This document shows positions 51,981 through 63,020 of a stretch of 64,000 nt of DNA, in pieces. Where the stretch lies: NCBI RefSeq assembly GCF_013416555.1, contig NZ_JACCFG010000003.1, forward strand, positions 434,001 to 498,000. Direction: 5' to 3'. The number at the start of each line of letters is the position of its first letter. Position 1 is the first letter of the stretch. A program made the translations under genes and the position numbers. This DNA comes from Sphingomonas sp. R-74633 (GTDB taxonomy: Bacteria; Pseudomonadota; Alphaproteobacteria; Sphingomonadales; Sphingomonadaceae). The notes beneath the pieces were generated by a model. The model had not been told where the DNA came from. It saw nothing but the letters and a program-made list of their open reading frames with translations, and did no database searches.

Positions 51981-53162
51981 GTGTTTAAGTTCGAGGACTT
52001 CTCGGCAATTCAACGGGCAGTAACGGTAGCGGGTCTTGGCCCGGCGCTGCTGGTCGGCTGCACCGTGCACGGGGACCCTTCGCTCGCTTCCTATCTGCCC
52101 GCCGGCGTGAGTCTGATGCTTCCCTGGGGCGACAGCGCCAAGGCCGCCACGCCCAGCTGGAAGCCGACTGCGCCCGCCCCCCAGGGGCTGGCAAATGCGA
52201 TCGACGGCATCACCCGCAATTTCGACGGCCTGGTCGGCGTGGCGGTGACCAGCGTGCAGGACGGCTGGATCGTCACGTCGAACGATGCCGCCCGGCCCAT
52301 GCCGCAGCAGAGTGTCTCCAAGCTTTGGGTGACGATGACCGTGCTCGACGCGGTCGATCAGGGCCGCATCCGGCTCGAGGACCCGATCACCATCACCAAG
52401 GCCGATTTCACGCTGTTCCACCAGCCGATCGCGGCGCTGGTGAAGGGCGATGTCGGCTACACCGCGACCGTGGGCGAGATCGTCCGCCGTGCGATGCAGA
52501 TGAGTGACAATACCTGCAACGACAAGCTGCTCCGACTGGTCGGCGGGCCCGATGCCATCCGCAGCTTCCTGGCGCGCAAGGGCATTGGCGGCGTGCGCTT
52601 CGGCCCCGGCGAGAAGCTGCTCCAGGCCGGCACTGCGGGACTGGCGTGGCGGCCTGAATATTCGATGGGCAACGCCTTTGCTATCGCCCGCTCGCGCCTG
52701 TCCCCCGCCGTGCGCCTCTCCGCCTATGAAGCCTATGTGAAGGATCCGCCCGACGGCGCCGCCGCCGCCGGCATCTCGGTCGCGCTCGCCCGGCTGAAGC
52801 GCGGCGAACTGCTTTCGCCCAATTCTACCGCCTGGCTGATCTCCACGATGGACGGCGCCAAGACCGGCCGCGCCCGCGTGCACGGCGCCGTGCCCGCCGG
52901 CTGGGTCTATGGCCATAAGACCGGCACCGGCCAGGATTTGGGCGCGCGCACTGCCGGCTTCAACGATGTCGGCATCCTCACCGCGCCGGACGGCAAGGCC
53001 TATGCGCTGGCCGTGATGATCGGCGACACCCGCCGCCCGGTGCGCGAGCGCCAGTTGCTGATGCAGGCGGTGGCGCAGGCAATCGTCGCCAACCATGTCT
53101 CGGGGCCGCGGGTGCAGGACAGCGCCGATCCCGCGTGGAAGGCCTTCACCGCCGGCAAATAA
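51981..53162 (+). CDS. Class A beta-lactamase-fold serine hydrolase, lipoprotein-like
   Basis: A 393-residue exported protein. It has the active-site SxxK (S111-V-S-K114), SDN (175-177) and KTG (313-315) motifs in order and at near-normal spacing for class A enzymes. The N-terminus has a hydrophobic segment with LLVGC, so it may be lipid-anchored. An exact Glu166 equivalent is not obvious, so it may be a D,D-peptidase-like or esterase-type enzyme and not a lactamase. GTG 51981 is the start used. A 160-bp promoter gap precedes it. Confidence 0.85.
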   Translation: MFKFEDFSAIQRAVTVAGLGPALLVGCTVHGDPSLASYLPAGVSLMLPWGDSAKAATPSWKPTAPAPQGLANAIDGITRNFDGLVGVAVTSVQDGWIVTSNDAARPMPQQSVSKLWVTMTVLDAVDQGRIRLEDPITITKADFTLFHQPIAALVKGDVGYTATVGEIVRRAMQMSDNTCNDKLLRLVGGPDAIRSFLARKGIGGVRFGPGEKLLQAGTAGLAWRPEYSMGNAFAIARSRLSPAVRLSAYEAYVKDPPDGAAAAGISVALARLKRGELLSPNSTAWLISTMDGAKTGRARVHGAVPAGWVYGHKTGTGQDLGARTAGFNDVGILTAPDGKAYALAVMIGDTRRPVRERQLLMQAVAQAIVANHVSGPRVQDSADPAWKAFTAGK

Positions 53163-53217
53163 GTTCGAGCGCAAGCGGCGGAAGGCGCGGGCGCCGTGCC
53201 CACGCTAGCGAGCATCC

Positions 53218-53910
53218 ATGCTTGACCGTTTCGACTGGACCGCGATCGCCGCATCGCTTGACGCGCAGGGCTGGGCCGTGCTGCCCGGGCTGCTCTCCCC
53301 CACCCAATGCGCCGACACCGCAGCGCTCTATGACGCCGAGACCGGCTTTCGCAGCCGGGTGGTGATGGCGCGGCACGGCTTCGGGCGCGGCGAATATCGC
53401 TACTTCGCCTATCCGCTGCCCGAGACCGTCGCCGCGCTCCGGGCCGGGCTCTATCCGCCACTCGCCGCCATTGCCAATCTCTGGCACCACCGGATGGGGA
53501 TCGCGCACCGCTTCCCGCCGGCGCATGGCGACTTCCTGAAGCGCTGCCACGAAGCCGGCCAGACTCGCCCTACGCCGCTGCTACTTCGCTACGGGCCGGG
53601 CGACTATAATTGCCTGCATCAGGATCTGTACGGCGAGCATGTCTTTCCGCTCCAGCTTGCCGTGCTGCTTTCCGAGCCCGCGCGCGACTTCACCGGTGGC
53701 GAGTTCGTGCTGACCGAGCAGCGCCCGCGCATGCAATCGCGCGCCGCGGTCGTTCCGCTCCGGCAGGGCGACGCCGTGGTGTTCGCCGTCCACCAGCGCC
53801 CGGTGCGCGGCAGCCGGGGCGACTACCGCGTCAATATGCGTCATGGCGTCAGCGAAATGCGGTCCGGGCAACGCCATGTGCTCGGGCTGATACTTCATGA
53901 TTCGGTGTAA
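53218..53910 (+). CDS. 2-oxoglutarate/Fe(II) dioxygenase
   Basis: A 230-residue dioxygenase with the facial triad visible as H134 and D136 (HQDLYG) and H209 (MRHGVS), plus a 2OG-binding RHVLGLI segment. FTGGEFVLTEQRPRMQSRA and RQGDAVVFAVHQRPVRG mark a subgroup that I recall next to Ada-type DNA-alkylation repair genes in other bacteria, so AlkB-like repair is possible. No ada or alkA is here. Confidence 0.85.
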   Translation: MLDRFDWTAIAASLDAQGWAVLPGLLSPTQCADTAALYDAETGFRSRVVMARHGFGRGEYRYFAYPLPETVAALRAGLYPPLAAIANLWHHRMGIAHRFPPAHGDFLKRCHEAGQTRPTPLLLRYGPGDYNCLHQDLYGEHVFPLQLAVLLSEPARDFTGGEFVLTEQRPRMQSRAAVVPLRQGDAVVFAVHQRPVRGSRGDYRVNMRHGVSEMRSGQRHVLGLILHDSV

Positions 53911-53971
53911 TCTCGACTCGCGTCCGAAATGAATTCGCCGGATACTCCGCCGCGAAAACGGGAGGGGTTCA

Positions 53972-54592
53972 ATGGATATCAAGCTCAACTTGATCAACCG
54001 ATCGAACGACCACAATAATTCGGACATCGTGATCTTCAGCAAGAATGTCGCGACCGAATATGAGGAGCCCTCGATCGCCTGGACGGTGATCCAGAATTGC
54101 GGCCTCGGCTCGCACCATCCCTTTTCCTATCCGATGGCGAGCGAGGTCGCCTATGCCGATAGCTGGGGCAACTACACTGCCCCGATAACTGCCCTGCCCG
54201 GCCAGCGTTTCGAGGCAGTGAAGAATATGAGCGGCGACGTGATCCAGCTCTCGACCGAGCCCGCCGCCGCGCCCGACGAAATCGAGATGGCCAACGCACT
54301 GGAGCAGGGCGCGATCAACGCACTGGTTTACAAGGACGGACGCGTCTTCGCGCAGAAGACCGGGGTCGCGCCGGGGCAGAAGGCAGTGTTCGAATTCAAG
54401 CCGACGATCTGGATCGGTGTGGTCTCGCAAATCGTCGAAGGCCAGGTGATGAACTCGGCAATCCTCTCCGCCGTCAATACCGAACTCTCGCTGCTCGGCA
54501 TCGCCAGCGCCGACATCGTGATGAGCGGCGGGGGTAACGGACCGGAGGCGACTCCCTTCGAGTTCACCCTCGAAAATATCGTAATGGCCTGA
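53972..54592 (+). CDS. Conserved protein of unknown function
   Basis: A 206-residue protein without signal peptide, led by GGGAGGGG just before ATG 53972. It is beta-rich, with LNLINRSNDHNNSDIVIFSKN, TVIQNCGLGSHHPFSYPMA, GQKAVFEFKPTIWIG and a C-terminal SLLGIASADIVMSGGGNG. It closely resembles a family of bacterial hypothetical proteins I know only by sequence. A promoter gap of 60 bp precedes it. Confidence 0.75.
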   Translation: MDIKLNLINRSNDHNNSDIVIFSKNVATEYEEPSIAWTVIQNCGLGSHHPFSYPMASEVAYADSWGNYTAPITALPGQRFEAVKNMSGDVIQLSTEPAAAPDEIEMANALEQGAINALVYKDGRVFAQKTGVAPGQKAVFEFKPTIWIGVVSQIVEGQVMNSAILSAVNTELSLLGIASADIVMSGGGNGPEATPFEFTLENIVMA

Positions 54593-54635
54593 GGGGCTTT
54601 GTTCGGCGGACCGGCTCGGCTATCCCCGCCAGGCA

Positions 54636-57407
54636 ATGCCACATCTCTATCTCGTCGACGGCTCCGGCTATATCTTCCGCGCCTATCATCGGCTGCCGCC
54701 GCTCACCAACAAGCATGGTGAGCCGGTGGGGGCGGTCTATGGCTATACGACCATGCTCTGGAAGCTGGTCGATGAGCTGAACAAGGCGGATGGGCCGACC
54801 CACATGGCGGTGGTACTCGACAAGAGCGAGCACACGTTCCGCAACGAGATGTACGACCAGTACAAGGCGCACCGCCCGCCGGCGCCCGAGGACCTGGTCC
54901 CGCAATTCCCGATGATTCGCGACGCGACGCGCGCCTTCTCGCTGCCCTGTATCGAGGAACTGGGCTGGGAAGCGGACGATCTGATCGCGAGCTATACCAA
55001 GGCCGCGCTCGTGCAGGGCTGGAGCGTGACGATCGTCAGCTCCGACAAGGATCTGATGCAGCTGATGACCGATCCGTCGGTCGACATGCTCGATACGATG
55101 AACAACCGGCGGCTGGGCCCCGCGGACACCGAGGAGAAGTTCGGCGTCCTCCCCGAGAAGCTGGGCGAGGTGCTGGCGCTGATGGGCGACAGCGTCGACA
55201 ATGTGCCGGGCGTAAAGGGCATCGGTCCCAAGACCGCCGCCAAGCTGATCCAGGAATTCGGCACGGTCGAAGGCGTGCTGGAAGCGGCGCCGACGATGAA
55301 ACCCTCGAAGATGCGCGACAATCTGATCGAGCATGCCGAGATGGCGCGCCTGTCGCACAAGCTGGTGCAGCTCGCGAGCGACGTGCCGCTGCCCGAGCCG
55401 CTGGAGGATTTCGAGCTGAAGGGCATCCCGGACGCGCCGCTGCGTGCATTCCTCGAGCATCACGGCTTCCGCACTTTGCTCAACCGGCTCTCCGCCGTAG
55501 CGGACGCTCCGGTCGAGACGCACGACACGCCCGGGTTGGAGGAAGATCCGCCCTGCAACCACGACGGCTATGAGACCGTCGTCGATGAAGCCGCACTCGA
55601 CCAGTGGCTCGAAGCAGCACGCAATCAGGGCTGGGTCGCGATCGACACGGAGACCACGGGCGTAGATGCTACGCGGGCCGAGCTGGTCGGCGTCTCGATG
55701 GCGCTGGCGCCCAACAAGGCGTGCTACATCCCGCTTGGCCATGGCGGCACCGACATGTTCGCCGAAAGGCCGGTGCAGCTCGACCGCGCGGTGGCGCTGG
55801 GCAAGCTCAAGCCGCTGTTCGAGGACCCCGCCATCCTCAAGATCGGCCATAATCTGAAATACGACATGATCGTGCTCGGCGGCGCGTACAAGGATATGGG
55901 CGGCCTGGCGCTTGCCCCGTTCGACGACACGATCGTGATGAGCTTCGATCTCGATGCCGGCCTGCACGGCCACGGCATGGACGAGCTGGCGGCGACGCAC
56001 CTTTCGCACTCGTGCATCGCGTACAAGGACGTGGTCGGCACCGGGAAGAGCCAGCTCGGCTTCAGCGAAGTCGATCTCAAGGCCGCCACTCGCTACGCCG
56101 CCGAGGACGCCGACGTGACGCTGCGGCTGTGGCGCCGCTTCAAGCCGCGGCTGACGTATGAAGGCTCGACGCGCGTCTACGAGATGGTCGACCGCCCGCT
56201 GGTCAGCGTTATCGCGGGCATGGAGCGCGAAGGCATCAAGGTGGATGCGCAGGTGCTCCACAAGCTCTCGACCGACTTCGCCCACCAGATTGCGGCGCTG
56301 GAGGAAGAGATCCACGGCATCGCCGGGTTCAAATTCACCATCGGCAGCCCCAAGCAGCTCGGCGACGTGCTGTTCGACAAGATGGGCATCAAGGGCGGGC
56401 GCAAGGGCAAGTCGGGCGTCTACTCCACCGACGTGAACGAGCTTGAGCGGATCGCGGCGGACAAGGATTCGCCGGGCCGCGAGATGGTGGTGAAGGTCCT
56501 CGACTGGCGCCAGCTGACCAAGCTCAAATCGACCTATACCGACGCGCTGCAGGCGCAGATCAACCCGGCGACGGGCCGCGTGCACACCAGCTACTCGCTC
56601 ACCGGCGCACAGACCGGCCGCCTCTCCTCGACCGACCCCAATCTCCAGAACATCCCGATCCGCACCGAGACCGGCAGACAAATCCGGGACGCGTTCGTGG
56701 CCGAACCGGGCAATGTGATCCTGTCCGCCGACTATTCGCAGATCGAGCTGCGGCTGGCCGCGCACATCGCCGATGTGCCGGCGCTGCGCGACGCGTTCGA
56801 GCAGGGCGAGGACATCCACAACCGCACCGCGATGGAGCTGTTCGGCGAAGTCAACCGCGACACCCGCGGCCGCGCCAAGACGATCAACTTCGCGATCCTC
56901 TACGGTATCTCGCGCTGGGGCCTGGCCGGACGGCTCGATGTGACGCCCGACGAGGCGCAGGCGATGATCAACCGCTATTTCGAGCGCTTCCCTGGCATCA
57001 ACCGCTACATCGCCGACACGCTCAACGAAGCCAAGGCCCGTGGCTACACCACCACGCTGTTCGGGCGGAAGACGCATTTCCCGCGCCTGAAGGCGAGCAA
57101 CCCCAATGAGCGCGCCGGCAGCGAGCGCGCGGCGATCAACGCGCCGATCCAGGGCACCTGCGCCGACATCATCAAGCGCGCGATGGCGCGGATGGGCCCG
57201 GCGCTGCTTGAAGCGGGCCTCCCGAACGTCAAGATGCTCCTCCAGGTGCATGACGAACTGGTGTTTGAGCTGCCCGAGGGCGATGTCGAAGCCGCGAAAC
57301 CGGTGATCGAGCGCGTAATGGCGACCGCCGCCGAGCCGGCGATCAAGCTCACCGTGCCGCTCGGCGTCGAGATCGGCGTGGGTCCGAGCTGGGGCGCCGC
57401 GCATTGA
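54636..57407 (+). CDS. polA: DNA polymerase I
   Basis: A 923-residue polymerase for Okazaki-fragment processing and repair. Three domains are visible: the 5'-3' exonuclease (about 1-300, YKAHRPPAPEDL and GVKGIGPKTAAKL), the 3'-5' proofreading domain with Exo I AIDTETTG and YAAEDADVTLRLW, and the polymerase with motif A SADYSQIELRLAAH, motif B RAKTINFAILYGIS and motif C QVHDELVFE. All the catalytic carboxylates I looked for are present. The next gene starts inside its stop region. Confidence 0.98.
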   Translation: MPHLYLVDGSGYIFRAYHRLPPLTNKHGEPVGAVYGYTTMLWKLVDELNKADGPTHMAVVLDKSEHTFRNEMYDQYKAHRPPAPEDLVPQFPMIRDATRAFSLPCIEELGWEADDLIASYTKAALVQGWSVTIVSSDKDLMQLMTDPSVDMLDTMNNRRLGPADTEEKFGVLPEKLGEVLALMGDSVDNVPGVKGIGPKTAAKLIQEFGTVEGVLEAAPTMKPSKMRDNLIEHAEMARLSHKLVQLASDVPLPEPLEDFELKGIPDAPLRAFLEHHGFRTLLNRLSAVADAPVETHDTPGLEEDPPCNHDGYETVVDEAALDQWLEAARNQGWVAIDTETTGVDATRAELVGVSMALAPNKACYIPLGHGGTDMFAERPVQLDRAVALGKLKPLFEDPAILKIGHNLKYDMIVLGGAYKDMGGLALAPFDDTIVMSFDLDAGLHGHGMDELAATHLSHSCIAYKDVVGTGKSQLGFSEVDLKAATRYAAEDADVTLRLWRRFKPRLTYEGSTRVYEMVDRPLVSVIAGMEREGIKVDAQVLHKLSTDFAHQIAALEEEIHGIAGFKFTIGSPKQLGDVLFDKMGIKGGRKGKSGVYSTDVNELERIAADKDSPGREMVVKVLDWRQLTKLKSTYTDALQAQINPATGRVHTSYSLTGAQTGRLSSTDPNLQNIPIRTETGRQIRDAFVAEPGNVILSADYSQIELRLAAHIADVPALRDAFEQGEDIHNRTAMELFGEVNRDTRGRAKTINFAILYGISRWGLAGRLDVTPDEAQAMINRYFERFPGINRYIADTLNEAKARGYTTTLFGRKTHFPRLKASNPNERAGSERAAINAPIQGTCADIIKRAMARMGPALLEAGLPNVKMLLQVHDELVFELPEGDVEAAKPVIERVMATAAEPAIKLTVPLGVEIGVGPSWGAAH

Positions 57408-58930
57408 CCGAGGCTCCGACCGCGGCGGCCGGGGGCGAGGACATCAATGCGCTCGCCAAGGGCGGGCGGACCAACATGCTAGGCTTCCTGCTACGCCTCG
57501 CCGCGCGGCTGCCATTCCTATTCATCGCCGGCCGTGCTTATGGCCCGGATATTGTCGGCCGCTACGCGATCGCAGTGCTGGTGATCGAGTTCGCCGCGCT
57601 CGTCGCGACGCTCGGCCTCAAGCGCGGGCTGGCCCAGGCGCTGTCGAAGACCGAGCGGCCCCATACCCATGTCGTGTGGGACGCGATGGCGGTGGCGTTC
57701 ATCGCGGCGCTGATTGTCAGCGGTCTCCTCGTCGCCTTTCCCCAGGCGCTGTTCCCGAACAGCCCGGTGATGGGGCTGGAGCGCTTCCTCGCGCTCGTCG
57801 TGGTCGCCATCGCGCTTTCCGACGTGTCGCTCGCCGCGCTCGCCTATCGCCATAATATCGGCGCCTCCGTGACCGCCCGCGCGATCATCGAGCCCTGGAC
57901 GATCAGCATCGCCGCTGCCGGCTTCGCGTTCATCGCCCCGCGCGACGGGCTCGTCCTCGCCTATGTCACGTCAATGACGGCGGCGGTGATCGCTTCGCTG
58001 GTGCCGTTCGTCCGCGAATATGGCCTGCCCTATGGCTGGCGTCCGCGCCTGGCCGACATCTGGACGCTCGCCCGCCGCAACGCCCCGCTCGCCGGCGCCG
58101 ACACGATCGAATGGGCGACGCGCAACGTCGATCGCTTCATGCTGGCGCTGATCTACCCGCCGGCGGTGGTCGGCATCTATTACATGGCGCAGCAGGTTTC
58201 CTCCGTGCCGCAGAAGCTCAAGTCGAGCTTCGACCCGATCCTCGGACCCGTAGTGACCAAGGCGCTGGCCGATGAGGACCGCAAGGCAGTCGCCCGGCAG
58301 GTCTACCAGGTCGGCTTCTGGATCCTCGGCGCGCAGGCGGCGCTGGCAGTGATGTTCTCGATTCCCAGCGAAGGCGTGATGGGCCTGCTCGGCAAGGACT
58401 TCGTCGCGGGATGGCTGGCGCTGTGCGTGCTGCTGGTCGCCGAGGTGCTCGCCTCGCCCGGCGCAGTGTGCGAGACCGCGCTCGTCTATATCGCCCGCCA
58501 TACCAATTTGGCGATTTCGATCAGCGTGCTGCTGCTCCAGATTTCGCTAACCTTCATCCTGCTGTTCATTGCGCGCTCCGAAGGCTGGCCACTGCCGGTG
58601 CTGGTCGCGGCGCCGGCGATTGCGCTCGCTACGGCGCTGACCATCGGATCGGCGGTCAAGGCACTGGTGCTGCGCCGGCTGCTCGGCGCGCCGGTGGTGA
58701 GCATCCGGCCGAGTTTCTTCGCGGCGATCGCGATTGCCTGCCTGGTCGGCGCCGCCTTCATGTCGCTGCCGCACAGCTATGAATGGGCCGAGCTCAGCCT
58801 CGGCATGCCGGCGATCCTGGTCACCTATTTGTTCGTGATCATCAAGTTCGGCTTCGGCCCCGAAGACCGGGCATTGTTCCGCAAGGCCCCTGCGGCCGCG
58901 CCGACGCTGCCGGAGAACGCCGAGGCCTAG
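57404..58930 (+). CDS. Wzx-type polysaccharide flippase (MVF superfamily)
   Basis: A 508-residue polytopic protein with 12-14 helices, starting at TTG 57404, which overlaps the polA TGA (TTGA). The N-terminal [38 protein letters not shown] and the [19 protein letters not shown] segment are typical of oligosaccharide-repeat flippases in sphingomonads. It probably moves lipid-linked sugars for capsule or surface polysaccharide. The coupling to polA is probably only positional. Confidence 0.88.
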   Translation: MTEAPTAAAGGEDINALAKGGRTNMLGFLLRLAARLPFLFIAGRAYGPDIVGRYAIAVLVIEFAALVATLGLKRGLAQALSKTERPHTHVVWDAMAVAFIAALIVSGLLVAFPQALFPNSPVMGLERFLALVVVAIALSDVSLAALAYRHNIGASVTARAIIEPWTISIAAAGFAFIAPRDGLVLAYVTSMTAAVIASLVPFVREYGLPYGWRPRLADIWTLARRNAPLAGADTIEWATRNVDRFMLALIYPPAVVGIYYMAQQVSSVPQKLKSSFDPILGPVVTKALADEDRKAVARQVYQVGFWILGAQAALAVMFSIPSEGVMGLLGKDFVAGWLALCVLLVAEVLASPGAVCETALVYIARHTNLAISISVLLLQISLTFILLFIARSEGWPLPVLVAAPAIALATALTIGSAVKALVLRRLLGAPVVSIRPSFFAAIAIACLVGAAFMSLPHSYEWAELSLGMPAILVTYLFVIIKFGFGPEDRALFRKAPAAAPTLPENAEA

Positions 58931-58933
58931 ATC

Positions 58934-58955
58934 CTCCCTCCGTTCCGGGAGGGAG
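58934..58955. terminator. GC-rich hairpin between convergent wzx-like and purH genes
   Basis: Arms CTCCCTCC and GGAGGGAG (8 bp) enclose a 6-nt loop. It lies 4 nt after the flippase stop and 7 nt before the purH stop, a place for a bidirectional terminator. There is no T-tract on either side, so it may also be a remnant of the palindromic repeat family seen at 21617-21751. Confidence 0.5.
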
Positions 58956-58961
58956 ACCGGC

Positions 58962-60533
58962 TCAATGCCGGAAGTGGCGCATGCCGGTGAAGACCATCGC
59001 CAGGCCGGCCGCATCGGCCGCCGCGATCACTTCCTCGTCGCGGATCGAGCCGCCCGGCTGGATCACCGCCGTTGCGCCGGCTTCCACCGCCGCGAGCAGC
59101 CCGTCGGCGAAGGGGAAGAAGGCGTCGGAGGCGACTGCCGAACCCAGCGTGCGCGGCTCGGCCCAGCCGGCCTTGTCGGCGGCGTCCTTGGCCTTCCAGG
59201 CGGCAATGCGGGCCGACTCGAGCCGGTTCATCTGGCCCGCGCCGACGCCGGCGGTCGAGCCGTCCTTGGCATAGACGATCGCGTTCGACTTGACGTGCTT
59301 GGCCACCGTCCAGGCGAAGAGGCAATCGGCCAGCTCGCGCTCGGTCGGCTGGCGCTTGGTCACCACCTTGAGCTCGGCCGGGCCGACAATGCCGTTGTCG
59401 CGGCTCTGGACCAGCCAACCGCCGGTGATCGACTTGGCCATCAGCCCGGTGCGCGCCGGATCGGGCAGCGCGTCGGTCAGCAGCAGGCGCAAATTCTTCT
59501 TGGCCGCGAACAGCGCGAGCGCTTCCTCGTCGGCGCCCGGCGCGACCACGACTTCGGTAAAGATCGACGTGATCTGCTCAGCGGTGGCGCGATCGAGCGG
59601 ACGGTTGACCGCGATGATGCCGCCGAATGCCGAGACGGTGTCGCAGGCAAAGGCCGCGGCATAGGCCTCGGCCAGCGTCGCGCCGCTCGCCACGCCGCAA
59701 GGATTGGCGTGCTTGACGATCACCGCGGTCGGCGGGCCGTCGCGGAATTCGCTGACCAGCTCAAGCGCCGCATCGGCGTCGTTATAGTTGTTGTAGCTCA
59801 GCTCCTTGCCCTGGAGCTGGCGTGCCTGGCCGATGCCCTGCGCGGCCGGGCCGGTCGCGGCATAGAAGGCGGCCGACTGGTGCGGGTTCTCGCCATAGCG
59901 CAGCGCCTGGCCGCGCTTGAGGCTGAAGTTGAGCGTCTCGGGGAAGGCTTCGCCCTGATCGGCAAAGGCGAACCAGCTCGAGATCATCGAATCATAGGCG
60001 GCAGTGGCGGCATAGGCCTTGGCGGCGAACTTGCGGCGCTGCTCGAGCGTCGTCGTGGCGTCGTGGACCAGCGGATAATCGGCCGGATCGGTGAGGATCG
60101 CGACGCTCTCATGGTTCTTCGCGGCCGAACGGACCATCGAGGGGCCGCCGATATCGATATTCTCGATGATCGTCTCGCGGTCGGCGCCGCGCGCCACGGT
60201 CTGGGCGAAGGGGTAGAGGTTGACGACGACGAGGTCGATCGGGCCGATTGCATGCTCGGCCATCGAGGCTTCGTGCTCGGCATTGCCGCGCACCGCGAGC
60301 AGGCCGCCATGGACCTTGGGGTGCAGCGTCTTCACCCGACCGTCCATCATCTCGGGAAAACCGGTGAGATCGGAGATGTCACGGACCGTGAGCCCGGCAT
60401 CGCGCAGCGCGGTGGCGGTGCCGCCGGTCGAGACGAGCTCCACACCCTGCGCGGCGAGCGCGGTTGCGAGTTCGACGATCCCGGTCTTGTCGGAGACGGA
60501 GAGTAGCGCACGGCTGATCTTGATCTGGTCCAT
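58962..60533 (-). CDS. purH: Bifunctional AICAR formyltransferase/IMP cyclohydrolase
   Basis: Catalyses the last two steps of IMP synthesis. The 523 residues have the N-terminal cyclohydrolase domain ([48 protein letters not shown]) and the C-terminal AICAR transformylase domain ([40 protein letters not shown] [19 protein letters not shown] and [12 protein letters not shown]). The length is normal. It is the last gene of the rsmB-rpe-heparinase run. Confidence 0.98.
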   Translation of the reverse strand: MDQIKISRALLSVSDKTGIVELATALAAQGVELVSTGGTATALRDAGLTVRDISDLTGFPEMMDGRVKTLHPKVHGGLLAVRGNAEHEASMAEHAIGPIDLVVVNLYPFAQTVARGADRETIIENIDIGGPSMVRSAAKNHESVAILTDPADYPLVHDATTTLEQRRKFAAKAYAATAAYDSMISSWFAFADQGEAFPETLNFSLKRGQALRYGENPHQSAAFYAATGPAAQGIGQARQLQGKELSYNNYNDADAALELVSEFRDGPPTAVIVKHANPCGVASGATLAEAYAAAFACDTVSAFGGIIAVNRPLDRATAEQITSIFTEVVVAPGADEEALALFAAKKNLRLLLTDALPDPARTGLMAKSITGGWLVQSRDNGIVGPAELKVVTKRQPTERELADCLFAWTVAKHVKSNAIVYAKDGSTAGVGAGQMNRLESARIAAWKAKDAADKAGWAEPRTLGSAVASDAFFPFADGLLAAVEAGATAVIQPGGSIRDEEVIAAADAAGLAMVFTGMRHFRH

Positions 60534-60590
60534 GCGGCAAGCCCCTCTACGGATCGGGGGGCCGCTGGCAACCCTTAAACGCCCGCGGGC

Positions 60591-62324
60591 TTACTTCGCC
60601 CGGTGGAACAGCCAGCTGACATTCGCTCCGCCGGCAAGCGATTCGCCGGTGATGACGAGCTGGCGGGTCGCCACGGGCTTGCCGGTGCCGTCGATCCAGA
60701 TCGAGTCCTCGAATGCCAGCGCCCCGCCCTTGCAGCGGAACTGCCAGAGATGGCCGCTCGGCAGGCGCAGGATCGCGGCCTGGCCGTCGGCGGTAGGCGA
60801 GATCTCGACCTGCGGCGCAAGATGGAAGCGGATCGCGAAGGGTGTGCTGGTCTTGCGCTTGCGCTTGTCGGCGGGGAGCAGCATGTCCTCGCCGCGCACG
60901 TCGCGCCCGTCCCCGCCCAGCGCGATCAGCCGGCGGTGGAGGAAGCCCAGCCGGCGGACATAGCCATCATGGCTGGCCTCGATCCGGCTGCCATTCTCGC
61001 TCTCGGTACGCGCCAGCTCGACTTCGACCACGCCGCGACCGAGCGAACCATCGGGATGGATCGCGGTCGAATTGCTGTCGGCCAGCACCAGGGTGGAATG
61101 CGCCGCGGTGGTGCGCAGCCCTTCGGTGAGCGCGGCGGGCAGCGATGCGCTGGCCATGTTCGACCCGCCGCAATTGACGACGATCCGGTGCGGGCCGTCG
61201 GAAAGCTCAAAGGCGAGCGTCGACGCACAGCCGCCGGCGGCGAGGCGGGCGAGCGGCGGAGGCGCCGCATCGACAATCAGCACCGTGCCGCCGGCGTTCA
61301 GGCGCTGATAGCCCCATTCGCGCGCCTGCTTGAGCGGACGGGTGCGGACCCCGGTGGCCTCCACCACCTGCTCGATCAGCGCACCGGATACGGGCGCACA
61401 GCCTTGCCAGCTGCCGAGCCCCTTGTCGCCGTGACAGACGCCGAGCAGCGCAGTGACCATGCGGTTCAGCGCCGAGGAGACGAAGGCGGGCGGCTCGAGC
61501 CGACGCGCGGCATAGGCGTTGGACAGAATGGCGAGCTGCTGGATGGCGTCGAGCTGGCCCCAAGGCGAGCGGCCGACGGTGCCGCCGTCCTCGAACATCG
61601 ATTGCTCGAGCGCGCGGCGCATGCCCGTCTCGCCGAAGGAACGGCGCGGGTCGCCGCCCGGGATCATCAGGCCCGCCACCAGCACGCCGCACCAGGCGGC
61701 AATGCGCGGCACGCCAAGCGAAACGCGGTCCGCGGCACGATCGAGATGGCGCGCGCCCTTGGCCAGCGCGTGGAGGACCGAGGAACGATAGACCAGGTCG
61801 TTGGCCGAGAGGATCAGCGGCGCATGCGCCGTCCAGGCGAGAATGCGCCGGCCCACGAGATCGGCACGCCAGGCGGGATCGGAGACCTTGTCGCCATGCA
61901 CGGCGAGCCAGCGCGCCATCAGCCCCTCGGCGATCGGTGCGGCGGTGACGCGGGTGGTGACGCTGGAGAGGTCGCGCAGCCAGCCGAAGCTGTGAAGATA
62001 CTCGCCCATCGCCACCGACCAGTCGGGCCGGGCAAAATCGAGGCCGGCGATCGAGCGTTCCTCGCCGCGGAAGCTCACCATACCGTCAAGCAGCGCATTG
62101 CCGCGCTCGACATCGCCGAAGAACGGGTCTTCGCCGACGGCGATCAGCTTGAGCGGGTGCCGGCCCCTCAGCCGCATATTGTGGAGCGGCGTGCGCCAGG
62201 CGAGGCGCTGGAAACGTTCGGAGACGCGCTCGGCCAGGCTGAGGCCGCGCTCGCCGCCCGTCCGGATAAGCCGCTTGCCCTGCTCGACTCCGTCGGCTCC
62301 GGAGTCGGTCGGGCCATCATTCAC
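60591..62324 (-). CDS. Heparinase II/III family protein
   Basis: A 577-residue protein with an alpha/alpha-toroid N-terminal region (about 50-330) and a beta-sandwich C-terminal heparinase II/III domain ([48 protein letters not shown]). It has no obvious signal peptide. Family members cleave uronic-acid-containing polysaccharides. In many sphingomonads I recall this gene between rpe and purH, so a housekeeping or cell-envelope role is possible. It overlaps rpe by 4 nt. Confidence 0.9.
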   Translation of the reverse strand: MNDGPTDSGADGVEQGKRLIRTGGERGLSLAERVSERFQRLAWRTPLHNMRLRGRHPLKLIAVGEDPFFGDVERGNALLDGMVSFRGEERSIAGLDFARPDWSVAMGEYLHSFGWLRDLSSVTTRVTAAPIAEGLMARWLAVHGDKVSDPAWRADLVGRRILAWTAHAPLILSANDLVYRSSVLHALAKGARHLDRAADRVSLGVPRIAAWCGVLVAGLMIPGGDPRRSFGETGMRRALEQSMFEDGGTVGRSPWGQLDAIQQLAILSNAYAARRLEPPAFVSSALNRMVTALLGVCHGDKGLGSWQGCAPVSGALIEQVVEATGVRTRPLKQAREWGYQRLNAGGTVLIVDAAPPPLARLAAGGCASTLAFELSDGPHRIVVNCGGSNMASASLPAALTEGLRTTAAHSTLVLADSNSTAIHPDGSLGRGVVEVELARTESENGSRIEASHDGYVRRLGFLHRRLIALGGDGRDVRGEDMLLPADKRKRKTSTPFAIRFHLAPQVEISPTADGQAAILRLPSGHLWQFRCKGGALAFEDSIWIDGTGKPVATRQLVITGESLAGGANVSWLFHRAK

Positions 62325-62977
62325 CCGCCCCGCAATGCGGCGATGTTCGCCGCATATTGGGAAGGCCCGCCGGTGAAGGTCGCGGTACCGGCGACCAGCG
62401 CGTCGGCGCCGGCCTGGATCGCGAGTGGGGCGGTGACGCGGTCGATCCCGCCATCAACTTCAAGATCGATCGCACGGCCGCTCGCGTCGATCCGCTTGCG
62501 TAGCTCTGCGATCTTGCCGAGCTGGCTGTCGATGAACTTCTGGCCGCCAAAGCCCGGGTTGACGCTCATCACCAGGATCAGATCGAGCATGTCCATGACA
62601 TAGTCGATGCTCTCGACCGGGGTGGCGGGGTTGAGCACCACGCCCGCGCGCTTGCCGAGGCCCTTGATCGTCTGGAGCGTGCGGTGGAGGTGCGGGCCCG
62701 ATTCCGGGTGCACCGAGATGCAGTCCGCTCCGGCATCCGCGAACGCCTGGAGCATCGGATCGACCGGCGCGATCATCAAATGCACGTCGAACGGCTTTGC
62801 GGTGTGCGGGCGCAGTGCCTTGATCACCCCCGGTCCGATCGTGATGTTGGGTACGAAATGCCCGTCCATCACGTCGACATGGATCCAGTCGGCGCCGGCG
62901 GCGTCGATGGCGCGGATTTCCTCGCCCAGCTTGGCAAAATCGGCGGAGAGGATCGAAGGTGCAATGCGGACGGCCAT
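62321..62977 (-). CDS. rpe: Ribulose-phosphate 3-epimerase
   Basis: Interconverts ribulose 5-phosphate and xylulose 5-phosphate in the pentose phosphate pathway. The 218 residues form a TIM barrel with [35 protein letters not shown] (metal ligands His, Asp, His region), [16 protein letters not shown] and [12 protein letters not shown]. The length is normal. It overlaps the heparinase gene by 4 nt. Confidence 0.97.
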   Translation of the reverse strand: MAVRIAPSILSADFAKLGEEIRAIDAAGADWIHVDVMDGHFVPNITIGPGVIKALRPHTAKPFDVHLMIAPVDPMLQAFADAGADCISVHPESGPHLHRTLQTIKGLGKRAGVVLNPATPVESIDYVMDMLDLILVMSVNPGFGGQKFIDSQLGKIAELRKRIDASGRAIDLEVDGGIDRVTAPLAIQAGADALVAGTATFTGGPSQYAANIAALRGG

Positions 62978-63020
62978 GATGAATCCTTAGGCACCCCGCG
63001 ATTCGCGCGCAACCGGCCTT

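Noticed and set aside
51981..53162. Confident beta-lactamase resistance call
   Set aside because: SxxK, SDN and KTG are present, but the general-base glutamate is not clear and the protein may be a peptidase or esterase.
54564..57404. Long minus-strand open frame opposite polA
   Set aside because: It mirrors polA codons, lacks any recognisable motif and has no ribosome site.
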